Of a stretch of DNA of 64,000 bases, positions 1 to 8,889 are shown piece by piece. The notes beneath the pieces were generated by a model. That model was not told the origin of the DNA and searched no databases. It worked only from the letters and a program-made list of their open reading frames with translations. Origin of the DNA: JANMDU01 sp043755865 (GTDB lineage Bacteria; Pseudomonadota; Gammaproteobacteria; Burkholderiales; Burkholderiaceae_C); the NCBI GenBank assembly GCA_043755865.1, contig JAYUSD010000194.1, positions 6,377 through 70,376 on the forward strand. Reading direction: 5' to 3'. Position 1 is the stretch's first letter, and every line of letters begins with the position of its first letter. The translations under genes were made by a program, and so were the position numbers.

Positions 1-201
1 CAGCCCATTGCTTCCAATCCACCACAAATCGTACTCCCACGTGCCCGCGCCCGCGCCATTGATTGATTCCGTTATGATTCAACAAAACAACACCCCCCAA
101 GCCTATCTGCCAGCTCGCTGGCGTGACGCTCAAACCGGGGGGTTAATTCTTTGTGCGGCAGCTTTTTCTCGAGGCCAGCACACCAACAGCGCAACTCGGC
201 T
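1..201 (+). other. Left-edge segment with an open frame running into hsdS
   Basis: The frame that starts at base 2 is open until a TGA at 203-205, which overlaps the hsdS ATG as ATGA. That is a typical coupled stop/start, so this could be the tail of an upstream gene of the restriction operon, where hsdM would be expected. I do not recognise its residues, however, and nothing in it resembles an HsdM C-terminus. A second frame ends at a TGA at 64-66. No confident gene is called. Confidence 0.2.
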
Positions 202-1527
202 ATGAGCTTTCCGCGCTACCCCGATTACAAAGACAGCGGCGTGGAATGGCTGGGGGAAGTGCCGGGGCATTGGGAAACTGTGCCTCTAAAAACAGTGACC
301 ACTCACAACGATGATGTGCTGGACGAAACAACTCCACTAGACACTGAAATCAGCTACGTTGACATTTCCAACGTAAGCGCGTTGAGCGGCATTCACAACC
401 AAGACAACATGCTTTTTTCTGCTGCACCGTCTCGAGCACGGCGGCGCGTACGACACGGCGACGTGATCGTCTCTACCGTTAGAACCTATCTAAAAGCCGT
501 CGCCAGAATTCGAGACCCAGAAGACAATTTAGTGGTTTCAACAGGCTTTGCAGTCATCCGCTCAAGTGACCGGCTACATCCTGATTTTCTAGGCTGCTTG
601 ATGACGGCCAGCTACTTGGTGGATCAAGTGATCGCAAGGTCGACTGGCGTCAGCTATCCAGCGATAAACGCGAGTGAACTTGTCGCCATTCCAGTACCAC
701 TACCACCACTGGCAGAGCAAGGCCAAATCGCCGCCTTCCTAGACCGCGAGACGGCGAAGATTGATGCGTTGGTAGCGCAGCAGCAGCGGCTGATGGCGCT
801 ACTCAAAGAAAAGCGCCAAGCCGTCATCTCCCACGCCGTCACCAGAGGCCTCAACCCAAAAGCCCCCCTAAAACCCAGCGGCATCGAATGGCTCGGCGAC
901 GTGCCAGCGCATTGGGTCACACCTGCGCTGTATGTGCGCTATTCGTCCGAGCTTGGAAAAATGCTCGACAGTGCAAAAATCACTGGAAAGCATTTAATTC
1001 CGTACATGCGCAACGTGGATGTCCAATGGGGATCAATTAATTTTGACGACTTACCATGCATGGACATCCATGAAGATGAATACGAGCGATACGTTGTTAA
1101 GCAAGGTGACTTGTTGGTGTGTGAAGGTGGCGAAGTTGGCCGTGCAGCTATTGTGCCGCCGGTCTCTGGCATCTTCGGATTTCAGAAGGCGCTTCACAGG
1201 CTTCGCGCGCTTGATCAAAGCGAAGATCCGCGCTTTATGTATTTCACGCTTCTATGGGCTGCAGATACGGGCATATTTGATCAAAGCGGTTCGTCCACAA
1301 TTGCACATTTAACTGGCGAGCAACTGCGTAAATATCGATTTCCCAAACCTCCGCATCTAGAACAAAAAGCAATCGCAGAACATCTCGAAGCTGAGTCCGC
1401 CAAACTCAACACCCTCACCACCGAAGCCCAACGCGCCATCGACCTGCTGCAGGAGCGCCGCACGGCGTTGATCTCGGCTGCCGTCACCGGGCAGATAGAT
1501 GTGCGCCAAGCTGTCAATCACTCCTAA
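202..1527 (+). CDS. hsdS: Type I restriction-modification specificity subunit HsdS
   Basis: A 441-residue DNA-recognition subunit. It would join HsdM and HsdR and set the bipartite target site. The protein has the usual two-fold layout: an opening SGVEWLGEVPGHWE, a first target-recognition domain, a central conserved helix with PLAEQGQIAAFLDRE, a second opening SGIEWLGDVPAHW near residue 230, a second recognition domain, and a C-terminal helix with LEQKAIAEHLEAES. The start at 202 is chosen because MSFPRYPDYKDSGVEWLG is the canonical N-terminus; the upstream in-frame codons look non-native. hsdM is not visible and should lie left of the window. The last codons and the stop fall inside a copy of the 43-bp dispersed repeat (1520-1562). 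Family assignment is firm; the target sequence cannot be read. Confidence 0.93.
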   Translation: MSFPRYPDYKDSGVEWLGEVPGHWETVPLKTVTTHNDDVLDETTPLDTEISYVDISNVSALSGIHNQDNMLFSAAPSRARRRVRHGDVIVSTVRTYLKAVARIRDPEDNLVVSTGFAVIRSSDRLHPDFLGCLMTASYLVDQVIARSTGVSYPAINASELVAIPVPLPPLAEQGQIAAFLDRETAKIDALVAQQQRLMALLKEKRQAVISHAVTRGLNPKAPLKPSGIEWLGDVPAHWVTPALYVRYSSELGKMLDSAKITGKHLIPYMRNVDVQWGSINFDDLPCMDIHEDEYERYVVKQGDLLVCEGGEVGRAAIVPPVSGIFGFQKALHRLRALDQSEDPRFMYFTLLWAADTGIFDQSGSSTIAHLTGEQLRKYRFPKPPHLEQKAIAEHLEAESAKLNTLTTEAQRAIDLLQERRTALISAAVTGQIDVRQAVNHS

Positions 1528-1562
1528 TTAAATAGCATTCTGCGCAGTATTTATGCCGGCCA
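1520..1562 (-). repeat. 43-bp dispersed repeat, copy 1
   Basis: Read on the minus strand this matches the 43-bp unit: GCCGGC near the start, CTGCGCAG in the centre, then a TGCTAT block and an AGGAGT end like the copy at 48378. It covers the last codons and the TAA of hsdS. Confidence 0.75.
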
Positions 1563-1635
1563 GAGGCCGATTTCGGCGTAAAAACCGCTGCTCAACGGCT
1601 GCTGAGCTGTGCAAGCAGATTGGGGTGATACTAGC

Positions 1636-1667
1636 TATACTGTACAACTTGGCTACTTTTAAAGGAG
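1636..1667 (+). promoter_or_regulatory. Candidate promoter and RBS of the Phd/PIN pair
   Basis: TATACT at 1636-1641 is a good -10 hexamer, overlapped by the palindrome TGTACA (1641-1646), where an autoregulating antitoxin could bind. I see no good -35. AAAGGAG at 1661-1667 sits 7 bases before the antitoxin ATG and decides that start. The operator role is inference. Confidence 0.35.
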
Positions 1668-1674
1668 TTTGACC

Positions 1675-1950
1675 ATGCTCACCGTTACCTCCGTAGAAGC
1701 GCAAAACCGCTTCGGCCAGTTGCTCGATACCGTGCAGCGCGAGCCCATCACCATCACGCGCCATGGCCGCACGGCGGCTTACATCGTCTCGCCGCGCGAT
1801 ATGGAGGCGCTCACCGCTGTGCGCAACCGCCGCAACCAAGCTGCATCAGATTTTGAAGCTTGGAGCAAGCGTGCGCTGGCGCAGGCCTTGCCTGGAGCTG
1901 CCAAGCTCACTGATGCAGATGTGATTCGGATGGTGAAGGCTGAAAGATGA
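1675..1950 (+). CDS. Phd/YefM-family antitoxin
   Basis: A 91-residue antitoxin of the Phd/YefM fold. The N-terminal half has the family pattern TVTSVEAQNRFGQLLDTVQREP followed by ITRHGRTAAYIVS, which forms the DNA-binding dimer. The C-terminal half is expected to wrap the toxin. ATG 1675 is preferred over a TTG six bases upstream because of the AAAGGAG at 1661. Its TGA overlaps the ATG of the PIN gene (ATGA at 1947-1950), so the two are translationally coupled. Phd antitoxins usually repress their own promoter; the TGTACA palindrome at 1641 is a candidate site. Confidence 0.88.
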   Translation: MLTVTSVEAQNRFGQLLDTVQREPITITRHGRTAAYIVSPRDMEALTAVRNRRNQAASDFEAWSKRALAQALPGAAKLTDADVIRMVKAER

Positions 1951-2384
1951 ATGGCTATGAGCGCGTCGTCATCGACACCAGCACCCTGATTAGCGCTGCA
2001 TTGCGCGTGGGCTCGCTGCCGCACCAGGCGGTAAGTTTGGCGTTGCTAGAGTCTGATGTGTGCGCATGTGCTGAGACCCTAGCCGAGTTAGATGCCGTGC
2101 TCATGCGCTCAAAATTTGACCGCTACGCCACCGGCGCAATGCGTCAAACGTTTGCTGATCTGATGCACAAACGTTGCATGATGTTTGATGTGTCTGCCCA
2201 AGATATGGTGAATGTTGTGCAGGCCTGCCGCGATCCGAAAGACACGGTCTTTTTAGCGCTTTGCTTGGCCTGCGAGGCAGATATTTTGATCAGTAGCGAT
2301 GCTGATCTTTTGACCTTGCAACCTTGGCGAGGCATCCGCATCATGACTCCTGCGGATTACTTGCAACACATGGATGCGCGATGA
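1947..2384 (+). CDS. PIN-domain toxin, partner of the Phd antitoxin
   Basis: A 145-residue PIN-family ribonuclease, the putative toxin of the pair. The acidic metal-binding residues can be seen: VVIDTSTLISA near the N-terminus (first Asp), E in CAETLAELDAV, the D in CRDPKDTVFLALCLA, and the late pair SSDADLL. This arrangement fits the group annotated as 'putative toxin-antitoxin system toxin component, PIN family'. It overlaps its antitoxin by four bases. RNA cleavage is known for the family; its target is not predictable. Confidence 0.88.
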   Translation: MNGYERVVIDTSTLISAALRVGSLPHQAVSLALLESDVCACAETLAELDAVLMRSKFDRYATGAMRQTFADLMHKRCMMFDVSAQDMVNVVQACRDPKDTVFLALCLACEADILISSDADLLTLQPWRGIRIMTPADYLQHMDAR

Positions 2385-2444
2385 GCTGCGCTGTGATGCG
2401 TCACACGCCAAGCACGCTGCGCACATTTGTTAAACTGATTAAAT

Positions 2445-3533
2445 ATGTTTAAAGAAGCCTTTATTCAGCCAAGATTTGTAGGTGCTAGATTTGCTGAGCA
2501 CACGCTGCCTTTGGCGGTGGCGAAAGATTTGGCAGCTTACGAAGAACTCGTTGTGGAGTTGGCCAAGCATCTTTTCAGAGAAAAGGCTGATCGCGCCCGT
2601 TCGCCCAAAGGTTTCGCAAGCAATTTCAGCTTGCATTTTGAAAAAATTGATGAAGGCAGCGCCAAGCCAGCGTTGGTCGCCATGTTACTGGGGAGCCAAC
2701 TGTTTGCAACACTGCCGCCCGAAATTACCCAAGCAAAAGATCTGATTAATGCCGTGATCGCAACCGCTGATGGACAGCCCTACCCGGCTCAGTTTCCAAA
2801 AGAGTTTTACAGCTATTTCAACCGCATCGGCAGATCACTCAAAGAAGGCGAGCAAATTGAATGGACGCCTGATTTGCCTAATAAAACCGTGCTGACACAA
2901 GAATTACGAATCCGCTTAGCTCGCGCACACCAGACAACTTATGAGGCGGAAGCTGAGACTGTCGGGCTGGTTGAGGAATTGGATGCCAAAAAGAAAACCG
3001 GCAACCTCAGATTGCAAAATAAAGAATTGATCACTTTTGCTTTTAGCGATCCTTTTTTCGGGGATCTGAAATCAGCACTTGGCAGCTCTTGGGCTTACGT
3101 GCGGCTCAAAGGAGTTGGCATATTCGACGTCAACAATCGCCTCGGCTCAGTCAATGAAATTGATCAGCTTGACAATGCCCCGCATTTCCCTTTGATCAGC
3201 AAAATTGAAGCCTTAGGCTTGCTTTCAAACGGATGGCTTGAAGGACGCGGCGTTGCGCCAAACGACGCAAATATTAATTGGTTGAGCGAGCAATTGGTTA
3301 ACAGTTTTCCCGATTCGCTGGAGTATCCGTCTGTTGCTCCTATGGAAGATGGAAGTGTTTCGCTCGAATGGATTCGCCCAAAAGCACGTATTGAGTTGGA
3401 AGTAAATTTTCAAGCGCACAAGCTTGAGCTTTACGCCACAAACCTCGCTGCAAATGAGTTCACGGAAGAAATGTTTGCCGCTACAAATTGGCACGCAGCT
3501 TTTAGCAAAGTTGAAAGGCTTTTGGCAGCATGA
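2445..3533 (+). CDS. Unknown protein, first gene of a two-gene module (GW-domain type)
   Basis: A 362-residue protein of no function known to me. Its N-terminus (residues 8-75) has a pattern I recognise from other bacterial hypothetical proteins: RFAEHTLPL, a helix with YEELVVELAK, then RARSPKGF and a beta region ending in GSAKPAL. Residues 255-320 hold a second recognisable small domain: LGLLSNGW, a loop, then YPSVAPMEDGSVSLEW and an alternating hydrophobic strand pattern. There is no signal peptide, membrane segment or nuclease motif that I can see. It overlaps the next gene as ATGA and sits between hsdS/Phd-PIN and hsdR, inside what would otherwise be one restriction locus. Confidence 0.75.
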   Translation: MFKEAFIQPRFVGARFAEHTLPLAVAKDLAAYEELVVELAKHLFREKADRARSPKGFASNFSLHFEKIDEGSAKPALVAMLLGSQLFATLPPEITQAKDLINAVIATADGQPYPAQFPKEFYSYFNRIGRSLKEGEQIEWTPDLPNKTVLTQELRIRLARAHQTTYEAEAETVGLVEELDAKKKTGNLRLQNKELITFAFSDPFFGDLKSALGSSWAYVRLKGVGIFDVNNRLGSVNEIDQLDNAPHFPLISKIEALGLLSNGWLEGRGVAPNDANINWLSEQLVNSFPDSLEYPSVAPMEDGSVSLEWIRPKARIELEVNFQAHKLELYATNLAANEFTEEMFAATNWHAAFSKVERLLAA

Positions 3534-3943
3534 GCGCAGACTGGTCTAGTACAAAACTCGTTTTCAGGCAAGTTCACCCCCATCATTGGGATGGCCAAAA
3601 TCCAAACAGTGTGGCTTTTTCTCCCACTCCGAAAGACGAAGACCAACTTTCTGTTGATGACAGTGCGTTAGTCGATGCTGATGCGGCATGGCTGCACTTC
3701 ACAAAAAATCTTGGTTTTCAATCGGTAGGTGCATGGGCTATCTCGCCTGAAGAGATATTTGCGCTAGAAAATCTTGACTTACGGCGACATCCTATCGCTG
3801 ATGCGACCGATCCACTGAAAAATAATCCTGCGCATTGCGTGATTGACTTTTCAAAACTCAGCTCAAAGGGGCAAAGAAAAAGGCGTGCACAAGAGCTTGC
3901 TATTAAGGCAGCGGAGCGTGGATGCCAGTTTCTCGCGCCGTGA
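3530..3943 (+). CDS. Unknown protein, second gene of the two-gene module
   Basis: A 137-residue protein translated from an ATGA overlap with the preceding gene. It has an aromatic N-terminal motif (FRQVHPHHW), then VAFSPTPKDEDQLSVD, a central region with VGAWAISPEEI, and near residue 108 PAHCVIDF followed by a basic stretch (KGQRKRRAQELA). I recall this order, S-AF, LSV and PAH-x-I, from small proteins that pair with genes like the one upstream. The function is unknown to me; RNA or DNA contact by the basic tail is only a possibility. It ends 36 bases before hsdR. Confidence 0.72.
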   Translation: MSADWSSTKLVFRQVHPHHWDGQNPNSVAFSPTPKDEDQLSVDDSALVDADAAWLHFTKNLGFQSVGAWAISPEEIFALENLDLRRHPIADATDPLKNNPAHCVIDFSKLSSKGQRKRRAQELAIKAAERGCQFLAP

Positions 3944-3979
3944 TGCCGCTGTTCTTCTGCAGCAACCACTTTTGAACCT

Positions 3980-6900
3980 ATGAGCCTGCACAAAGAAATT
4001 GCCTTTGAAGCCGAGATTTGCGAGCATCTGGCTGCGCATGGCTGGCTGTATGCCGAAGGTGATGCGGCGCTTTATGACCGGGCGCTTGCACTGCTGCCAT
4101 CTGACGTGCTCGCTTGGGTGCAAGAGACGCAGCCTAAGGCTTGGGAAGCTTTGACCAAAAACCATGGCGCAAAAGCAGGCGAGACGCTGCTCTCGCGCCT
4201 GCGCGATCAACTCGATCAGCGCGGTATGCTGGATGTGTTGCGCCACGGCATTGAGCTGCTGGGGCTGCGCGCGCCACTCAGAATGGCCGAATTCAAACCG
4301 GCACTGGCGATGAATGCCGAGATCCTCGCGCGCTACGCGGCCAATCGGCTGCGCGTGGTGCGCCAAGTGCGCTACAGCTTAGGCAACGAGAACAGCATTG
4401 ATTTGGTGCTGTTTTTAAATGGCCTGCCGGTAGCCACTGTTGAGCTGAAAACTGACTTTACGCAGAGCGTGGATGATGCGATAGACCAATACCGCTTTGA
4501 CCGGCTGCCGCAACCCAAAGCGCAAAACCCCGAGCCGCTGCTGAGCTTTCCGCAAGGCGCTCTGGTGCATTTTGCAGTGAGCAACAGTGCAGTGGCCATG
4601 GCGACGCAGCTCTTGGGCCCGGCCACACAATTTTTGCCCTTCAATCAAGGCAATGATGGCGCAGCCGGCAACCCGCCGAATGCTCAGGGCCATCGCACGG
4701 CGTATTTTTGGGAAAGTATTTTGGAGCGGGAGAGCTGGCTAGAGATTTTGGGGCGCTATTTGATTGCGCAGCGCAGCAGTAAAAAGCAAGTCACCAAGAT
4801 GATTTTCCCGCGCTTTCATCAATTGGATGCGACCAGGCGGCTGCAAGCGGCTGTGCTCTCAGATGGGGTGGGCGGTAAATACTTGGTGCAGCATTCAGCA
4901 GGCTCAGGCAAAACGAATTCGATCGCGTGGACGGCGCACTTCTTGGCCGAGCTGCACACGCCAGAGCATAAAAAAGTGTTTGACACGGTGCTGGTGGTGT
5001 CTGATCGCAATGTGATTGATGCGCAATTGCAAGATGCACTTTTTGATTTTCAGCGCACCAGCGGTGTGGTGGCAACTATCAAGAATTCCGAAGGCAGCAA
5101 AAGCGCCGCGCTCGCGCAAGCGCTCTGCGGCGACAAGAAAATTGTGGTTTGCACGATTCAAACCTTTCCCTTCGCGCTGGCCGCTGTGCGCGAGCTGACC
5201 GCTACGCAGGGCAAGCGCTTTGCGGTGATTGCGGATGAGGCGCACAGCTCTCAAACGGGCGATGCAGCCAGCAAGCTCAAAGCGTTGCTCTCCGCGCAGG
5301 AACTGAGCGAATTAAACGATGGCGGCGAAGTGAGCCTAGATGATGTATTGGCTGCGCAGATGGAGGCGCGCGCTGCAGACCAAAGCAAAAGCGCTATTAC
5401 TTTCGTAGCATTTACTGCCACGCCGAAAAATAAAACGCTTGAGCTTTTTGGCACGCGCCCTGACCCTTCGCGCAAGCCTGCGCCTGATAACGTACCTGCG
5501 CCGTTTCATGTGTATTCAATGCGCCAAGCCATCGAAGAAGAATTCATCCTTGATGTATTGCAAAACTACACGCCGTACAAGCTCGCCTTCAAGCTCGCGC
5601 ATGAAGGGCAGGAATACGATGAACGCACGGTAGAGCGCAGCGCAGCCATGAAGGGCATCATGGGCTGGGTGCGGCTGCATCCCTACAACATTGCGCAAAA
5701 AGTGCAGGTGGTGGTGGAGCATTACCGCAGCACAGTCGCACCGCTGCTCTCAGGCCAAGCCAAGGCGATGGTGGTGGTGGGCAGCCGGATAGAGGCAGTG
5801 CGCTGGCAGCTCGCTGTCAATCAATACATCAAAGACCGAGGCTACAAAATTGGCACGCTGGTGGCTTTTTCTGGCGAAGTCACTGATACAGATTCTGGGC
5901 CCAATGGGTTCACAGAAAACAGCGCCGCTTTAAATCCGCTTCTGAAAGGACGCGATATTCGCGAAGCCTTCAAAGGCGATGAATACCAAATTTTGTTGGT
6001 GGCCAATAAATTCCAAACCGGCTTTGACCAGCCCCTGCTTTGCGGCATGTATGTAGACAAAATGCTCGGCGGCATACAAGCCGTGCAAACGCTCAGCCGC
6101 TTGAACCGCGCCCACCCCGGCAAAGACACCACCTATGTGCTGGATTTTGTGAACGAAGCGGCTGATGTGTTGGCAGCCTTCAAGCAATACCACACCACAG
6201 CTGAGCTCACTACCACGACTGATCCAAATTTGGTGCTAAACCTTCGCGCCAAGCTTGACGCCGCCGGGCATTACGATGATTTTGAAGTCAATCGCGTTGT
6301 GTATGTCACGATGCAGGCCAATGCAAAGCAAAGCGATTTGATCGGCGCATTAGAGCCCGTGGTAAGCCGCATCATGCAGCGCTACAAAACTGAGCAAACG
6401 GCGCTGCGCAAAGCCAAAGATATCTCCAGCGAAAAAGATGCTAAGGCTGCGCAAGACGAAATCAATGCGCTGGTGCTCTTCAAAGCGGACATGAGCGCAT
6501 ACCTCAGGCTGTATACATTTTTGTCTCAAATCTTTGACTATGCCAATACAGAAATTGAAAAACGTGCGCTCTTCTTTAAGCATCTACTGCCTCTGCTAGA
6601 GTTTGGGCGCGAGCGCGAAGGCATTGATCTTTCAAAAGTGGTGCTGACGCATCACACTTTGAAAAATCTTGGCGCGCGCGCCTTGCCGCTTAGCCATGGC
6701 GATGCGATCAAGCTTGATCCGATCACAGAAGCCGGCAGTGGTACGCTGCAAGACAAGCAAAAAGCCTACATGAGCGAGCTGATTGCCAAGCTCAACGAAG
6801 TCTTTGGCACAGAGACCAGCGAGCAAGACCAATTGCGCTATGTGAATGGGATTATCTTGGGCAAAACGCTGGAGTCTGTGACGCTTCAGCAGCAAGCGGC

Positions 6901-7135
6901 CAACAACACCAAAGAGCAATTCAAAAATTCACCCGATTTGAGCCGCGAGGTGACCAACACAGTCATCAGCGCGATGGATGCACACAGCATCATGAGCACG
7001 CAGGCACTGAATTCGCCGATTGTGCTGCGCGGCATCATTGATGTGCTGCTCAATCACGCGGGGCTATATGAATCACTGCGTTTGCGTGCGGGTGCTGTCG
7101 GCGCATTTGCTTCACCGCTTCAGCCAAGCGCTTAA
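3980..7135 (+). CDS. hsdR: Type I restriction endonuclease subunit HsdR
   Basis: A 1051-residue motor and nuclease subunit. The nuclease site is a PD-(D/E)XK fold: Asp141 in NSIDLVLF and Glu155-Leu-Lys157 in VELKTDF. The SF2 translocase follows: Walker A HSAGSGKT at 305-312, the DEAH box at 419, motif III as AFTATP, and motif VI-like QTLSRLNRAHPGK. The long C-terminal helical region is where HsdR binds the methylase core. All key residues are intact, so the subunit should be active if hsdM exists outside the window. Length is typical. It forms a locus with hsdS at 202, split by the TA pair and the two-gene module. Confidence 0.95.
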   Translation: MSLHKEIAFEAEICEHLAAHGWLYAEGDAALYDRALALLPSDVLAWVQETQPKAWEALTKNHGAKAGETLLSRLRDQLDQRGMLDVLRHGIELLGLRAPLRMAEFKPALAMNAEILARYAANRLRVVRQVRYSLGNENSIDLVLFLNGLPVATVELKTDFTQSVDDAIDQYRFDRLPQPKAQNPEPLLSFPQGALVHFAVSNSAVAMATQLLGPATQFLPFNQGNDGAAGNPPNAQGHRTAYFWESILERESWLEILGRYLIAQRSSKKQVTKMIFPRFHQLDATRRLQAAVLSDGVGGKYLVQHSAGSGKTNSIAWTAHFLAELHTPEHKKVFDTVLVVSDRNVIDAQLQDALFDFQRTSGVVATIKNSEGSKSAALAQALCGDKKIVVCTIQTFPFALAAVRELTATQGKRFAVIADEAHSSQTGDAASKLKALLSAQELSELNDGGEVSLDDVLAAQMEARAADQSKSAITFVAFTATPKNKTLELFGTRPDPSRKPAPDNVPAPFHVYSMRQAIEEEFILDVLQNYTPYKLAFKLAHEGQEYDERTVERSAAMKGIMGWVRLHPYNIAQKVQVVVEHYRSTVAPLLSGQAKAMVVVGSRIEAVRWQLAVNQYIKDRGYKIGTLVAFSGEVTDTDSGPNGFTENSAALNPLLKGRDIREAFKGDEYQILLVANKFQTGFDQPLLCGMYVDKMLGGIQAVQTLSRLNRAHPGKDTTYVLDFVNEAADVLAAFKQYHTTAELTTTTDPNLVLNLRAKLDAAGHYDDFEVNRVVYVTMQANAKQSDLIGALEPVVSRIMQRYKTEQTALRKAKDISSEKDAKAAQDEINALVLFKADMSAYLRLYTFLSQIFDYANTEIEKRALFFKHLLPLLEFGREREGIDLSKVVLTHHTLKNLGARALPLSHGDAIKLDPITEAGSGTLQDKQKAYMSELIAKLNEVFGTETSEQDQLRYVNGIILGKTLESVTLQQQAANNTKEQFKNSPDLSREVTNTVISAMDAHSIMSTQALNSPIVLRGIIDVLLNHAGLYESLRLRAGAVGAFASPLQPSA

Positions 7136-7157
7136 ATCTTTCGCAAACAGCGAGGCG

Positions 7158-7709
7158 TTATTTCGCTAGCCGCGCAAACGTCTTGCGAAACTTCTGTACC
7201 TTTGGCGCAGCCACCGCCATGCAATAGCCTTGATAGGGGTTGCGCTCAAAATAATCTTGGTGATAAGCCTCAGCGGCGCTGTAGTTTTGCAGCGGCAACA
7301 CTTCCGTGACGATTGGGCTGCCAAACACTTTGTCTTGGCTCATCTCGCGAATGATGTCGTTAGCCGCGTCTTGCTGCTCCGGCGCAGAGTAGTAAATGCC
7401 GCTGCGGTATTGCGTGCCCGTATCGTTGCCTTGGCGATTGAGTTGCGTGCAATCGTGTACGACAAAGAAGATCTCCAAAATCTCCCGAGTGGAAATCACC
7501 GAGGGGTCATAGACAAGTTTCACCACCTCGTTATGCCCCGTCTGCCCCGTGCAGACATCTTCATAGCTCGGATTTTTCACATGCCCGTTGCAATAGCCCG
7601 ATTCCACATCCAAGATGCCTTTAACCTCTTTGTAAACCGATTCAGTACACCAAAAACAGCCTCCGCCGAGGGTGATGGTTTGAGGAGACATTTGGGTAGG
7701 AGTGTTCAT
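7158..7709 (-). CDS. msrA: Peptide-methionine (S)-S-oxide reductase MsrA
   Basis: A 183-residue cytosolic repair enzyme that reduces methionine-S-sulfoxide with thioredoxin. The signature GCFWC is at residues 17-21, with Cys18 catalytic, followed by GYCNGHVKNPSYEDVCTGQTGHNEVV and TQLNRQGNDTGTQYRSGIYY, all diagnostic. Resolving cysteines near the C-terminus of some MsrA are absent here (the tail is QKFRKTFARLAK); Cys21 may take that role. ATG 7709 is the longest start; a second Met at residue 7 would still leave the active site. It is convergent with hsdR and divergent from vapB. Confidence 0.96.
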   Translation of the reverse strand: MNTPTQMSPQTITLGGGCFWCTESVYKEVKGILDVESGYCNGHVKNPSYEDVCTGQTGHNEVVKLVYDPSVISTREILEIFFVVHDCTQLNRQGNDTGTQYRSGIYYSAPEQQDAANDIIREMSQDKVFGSPIVTEVLPLQNYSAAEAYHQDYFERNPYQGYCMAVAAPKVQKFRKTFARLAK

Positions 7710-7781
7710 AAGTCATTGTCGCACCGAGCGCCAAAACCTTGCAGGCAGGGCGATAAAGCTACCGCCGCATTTTCACCAAAA

Positions 7782-7802
7782 GATATACAATGAGGATATA
7801 CA
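7782..7802 (+). promoter_or_regulatory. Direct repeat in the vapB promoter
   Basis: GATATACA occurs at 7782-7789 and again at 7795-7802, 13 bases apart, just before an AAGGAG. Either copy could contain the -10 (TATACA). VapB-type antitoxins bind repeated sites in their own promoter, so this is a reasonable operator; binding is inferred. Confidence 0.4.
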
Positions 7803-7818
7803 TTTTAAGGAGCCCACT

Positions 7819-8223
7819 ATGAACGCTCGCCTACCCACCTCCATCACACAGCCCACGACTCAACAAACACGGCAAAAAGACTCCACCGTCTTCACCAGCG
7901 GCAACAGCCAAGCCGTGCGCATCCCAAAAGAATTCCAATTTGACACTAAGCAGGTCACGATAGTGAAGCGAGGCAATGAATTGATCGTTAAACCTAAGTA
8001 TCGCTCCACAGCTGAGATCCTTGCCAACTTACCGCCTGTAGATGAACACGATCTGCACGAGTGGGAGGCTTTCGATCAAACCCTTCGAGAACTGCGCCAA
8101 GAGCCCGCTCAAGAGCGCGATTGGAAAGCACTCTTCGGCGAAGAAATGCCAAGCGCGTCACCGCCTCGCAGGCAACCTAAGCGTAGCAAACCAGCTACGA
8201 CAAAAAAAGTGGTTAAGGCCTGA
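7819..8223 (+). CDS. VapB-type antitoxin (AbrB/SpoVT fold)
   Basis: A 134-residue antitoxin. The swapped-hairpin DNA-binding domain is seen at about residues 25-62: VFTSGNSQAVRIPKEF, then VTIVKRGNELIVKP. A 70-residue C-terminal arm follows, acidic first and ending in a very basic tail (RRQPKRSKPATTKKVVKA), longer than most VapB. ATG 7819 is chosen over upstream in-frame codons because AAGGAG lies at 7807-7812. It is followed after 5 bases by vapC. The repeat at 7782-7802 may be its operator. Confidence 0.88.
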   Translation: MNARLPTSITQPTTQQTRQKDSTVFTSGNSQAVRIPKEFQFDTKQVTIVKRGNELIVKPKYRSTAEILANLPPVDEHDLHEWEAFDQTLRELRQEPAQERDWKALFGEEMPSASPPRRQPKRSKPATTKKVVKA

Positions 8224-8228
8224 CGCTC

Positions 8229-8627
8229 ATGATTCATTTGCTCGATACAAACACCTTCACGGCAATCATCAAAGGACATCCCAAAGCTCTGGCTGCTTTT
8301 GTCAAACTGGACATTAAAAACATCAAGCTTTCAGTCATCAATCTCGGTGAGATTGAGTTTGGCCTTAAGCACAACCCCGTAGGGAGCCTCAAACTAGCTC
8401 GCATCCAGTCGCTACTTGAAGATGTTGAAGTTTTGGCGCTTGACCAACAATCGGCTCTCATTTACGGCGAAATACGAGCCGATCAGCAAAAGAAAGGCGA
8501 ACCTATCGGCAGCAACGATTTCTGGATCGCCGCCCACGCCCTGAGCCTCGGTGCAACCTTGGTGACAAACAATGTGCGTGAATTCAAGCGGGTGAAGGGT
8601 TTGAAGGTGGAGAATTGGATACTTTGA
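8229..8627 (+). CDS. VapC-type PIN-domain toxin
   Basis: A 132-residue PIN ribonuclease. The four acidic positions of the active site are visible: Asp in LLDTNTF (residues 4-10), Glu in VINLGEIEFGL, then SNDFWIAAHAL and the late NNVREF, where a D is common and here is N/R-E. This matches VapC proteins that cut tRNA or rRNA. It lies 5 bases after vapB, in one operon. It is one of several TA toxins in this window but is not close in sequence to the PIN toxin at 1947. Confidence 0.9.
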   Translation: MIHLLDTNTFTAIIKGHPKALAAFVKLDIKNIKLSVINLGEIEFGLKHNPVGSLKLARIQSLLEDVEVLALDQQSALIYGEIRADQQKKGEPIGSNDFWIAAHALSLGATLVTNNVREFKRVKGLKVENWIL

Positions 8628-8667
8628 TCTTTCATGTTAATGTTTCGACTTGACGAGGAATCCCATC

Positions 8668-8889
8668 ATGAGCGCCCTGCCCCAAGCCATCGCCCAATAC
8701 ACCCTGCATGAAAAAATCCAGCTTGTCGAAGATATCTGGGACGATATCGCCCATGAGGCAGCCACAGCGCGCACCACGAGCGACGCTGCTCAAGCAGAGA
8801 TCATGCGCAGAGTCGCATGGAGCGAAGCCAATCCGGGACACGGCAGCAGCCTAGAAGAGATCGCAGCTAGGCTGGGCGTGCGCCTGTGA
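8668..8889 (+). CDS. Addiction-module antitoxin (TIGR02574-like)
   Basis: A 73-residue protein of the 'putative addiction module component' family. The pattern LHEKIQLVEDIWDDIA, followed by a helical segment and a short tail, matches the usual antitoxin partner of RelE/ParE toxins. ATG 8668 is preferred over TTG 8650, with GAGGA about 8 bases upstream. Its TGA overlaps the GTG start of the toxin (GTGA at 8886-8889), a standard coupled arrangement. Function is by family and context. Confidence 0.8.
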   Translation: MSALPQAIAQYTLHEKIQLVEDIWDDIAHEAATARTTSDAAQAEIMRRVAWSEANPGHGSSLEEIAARLGVRL

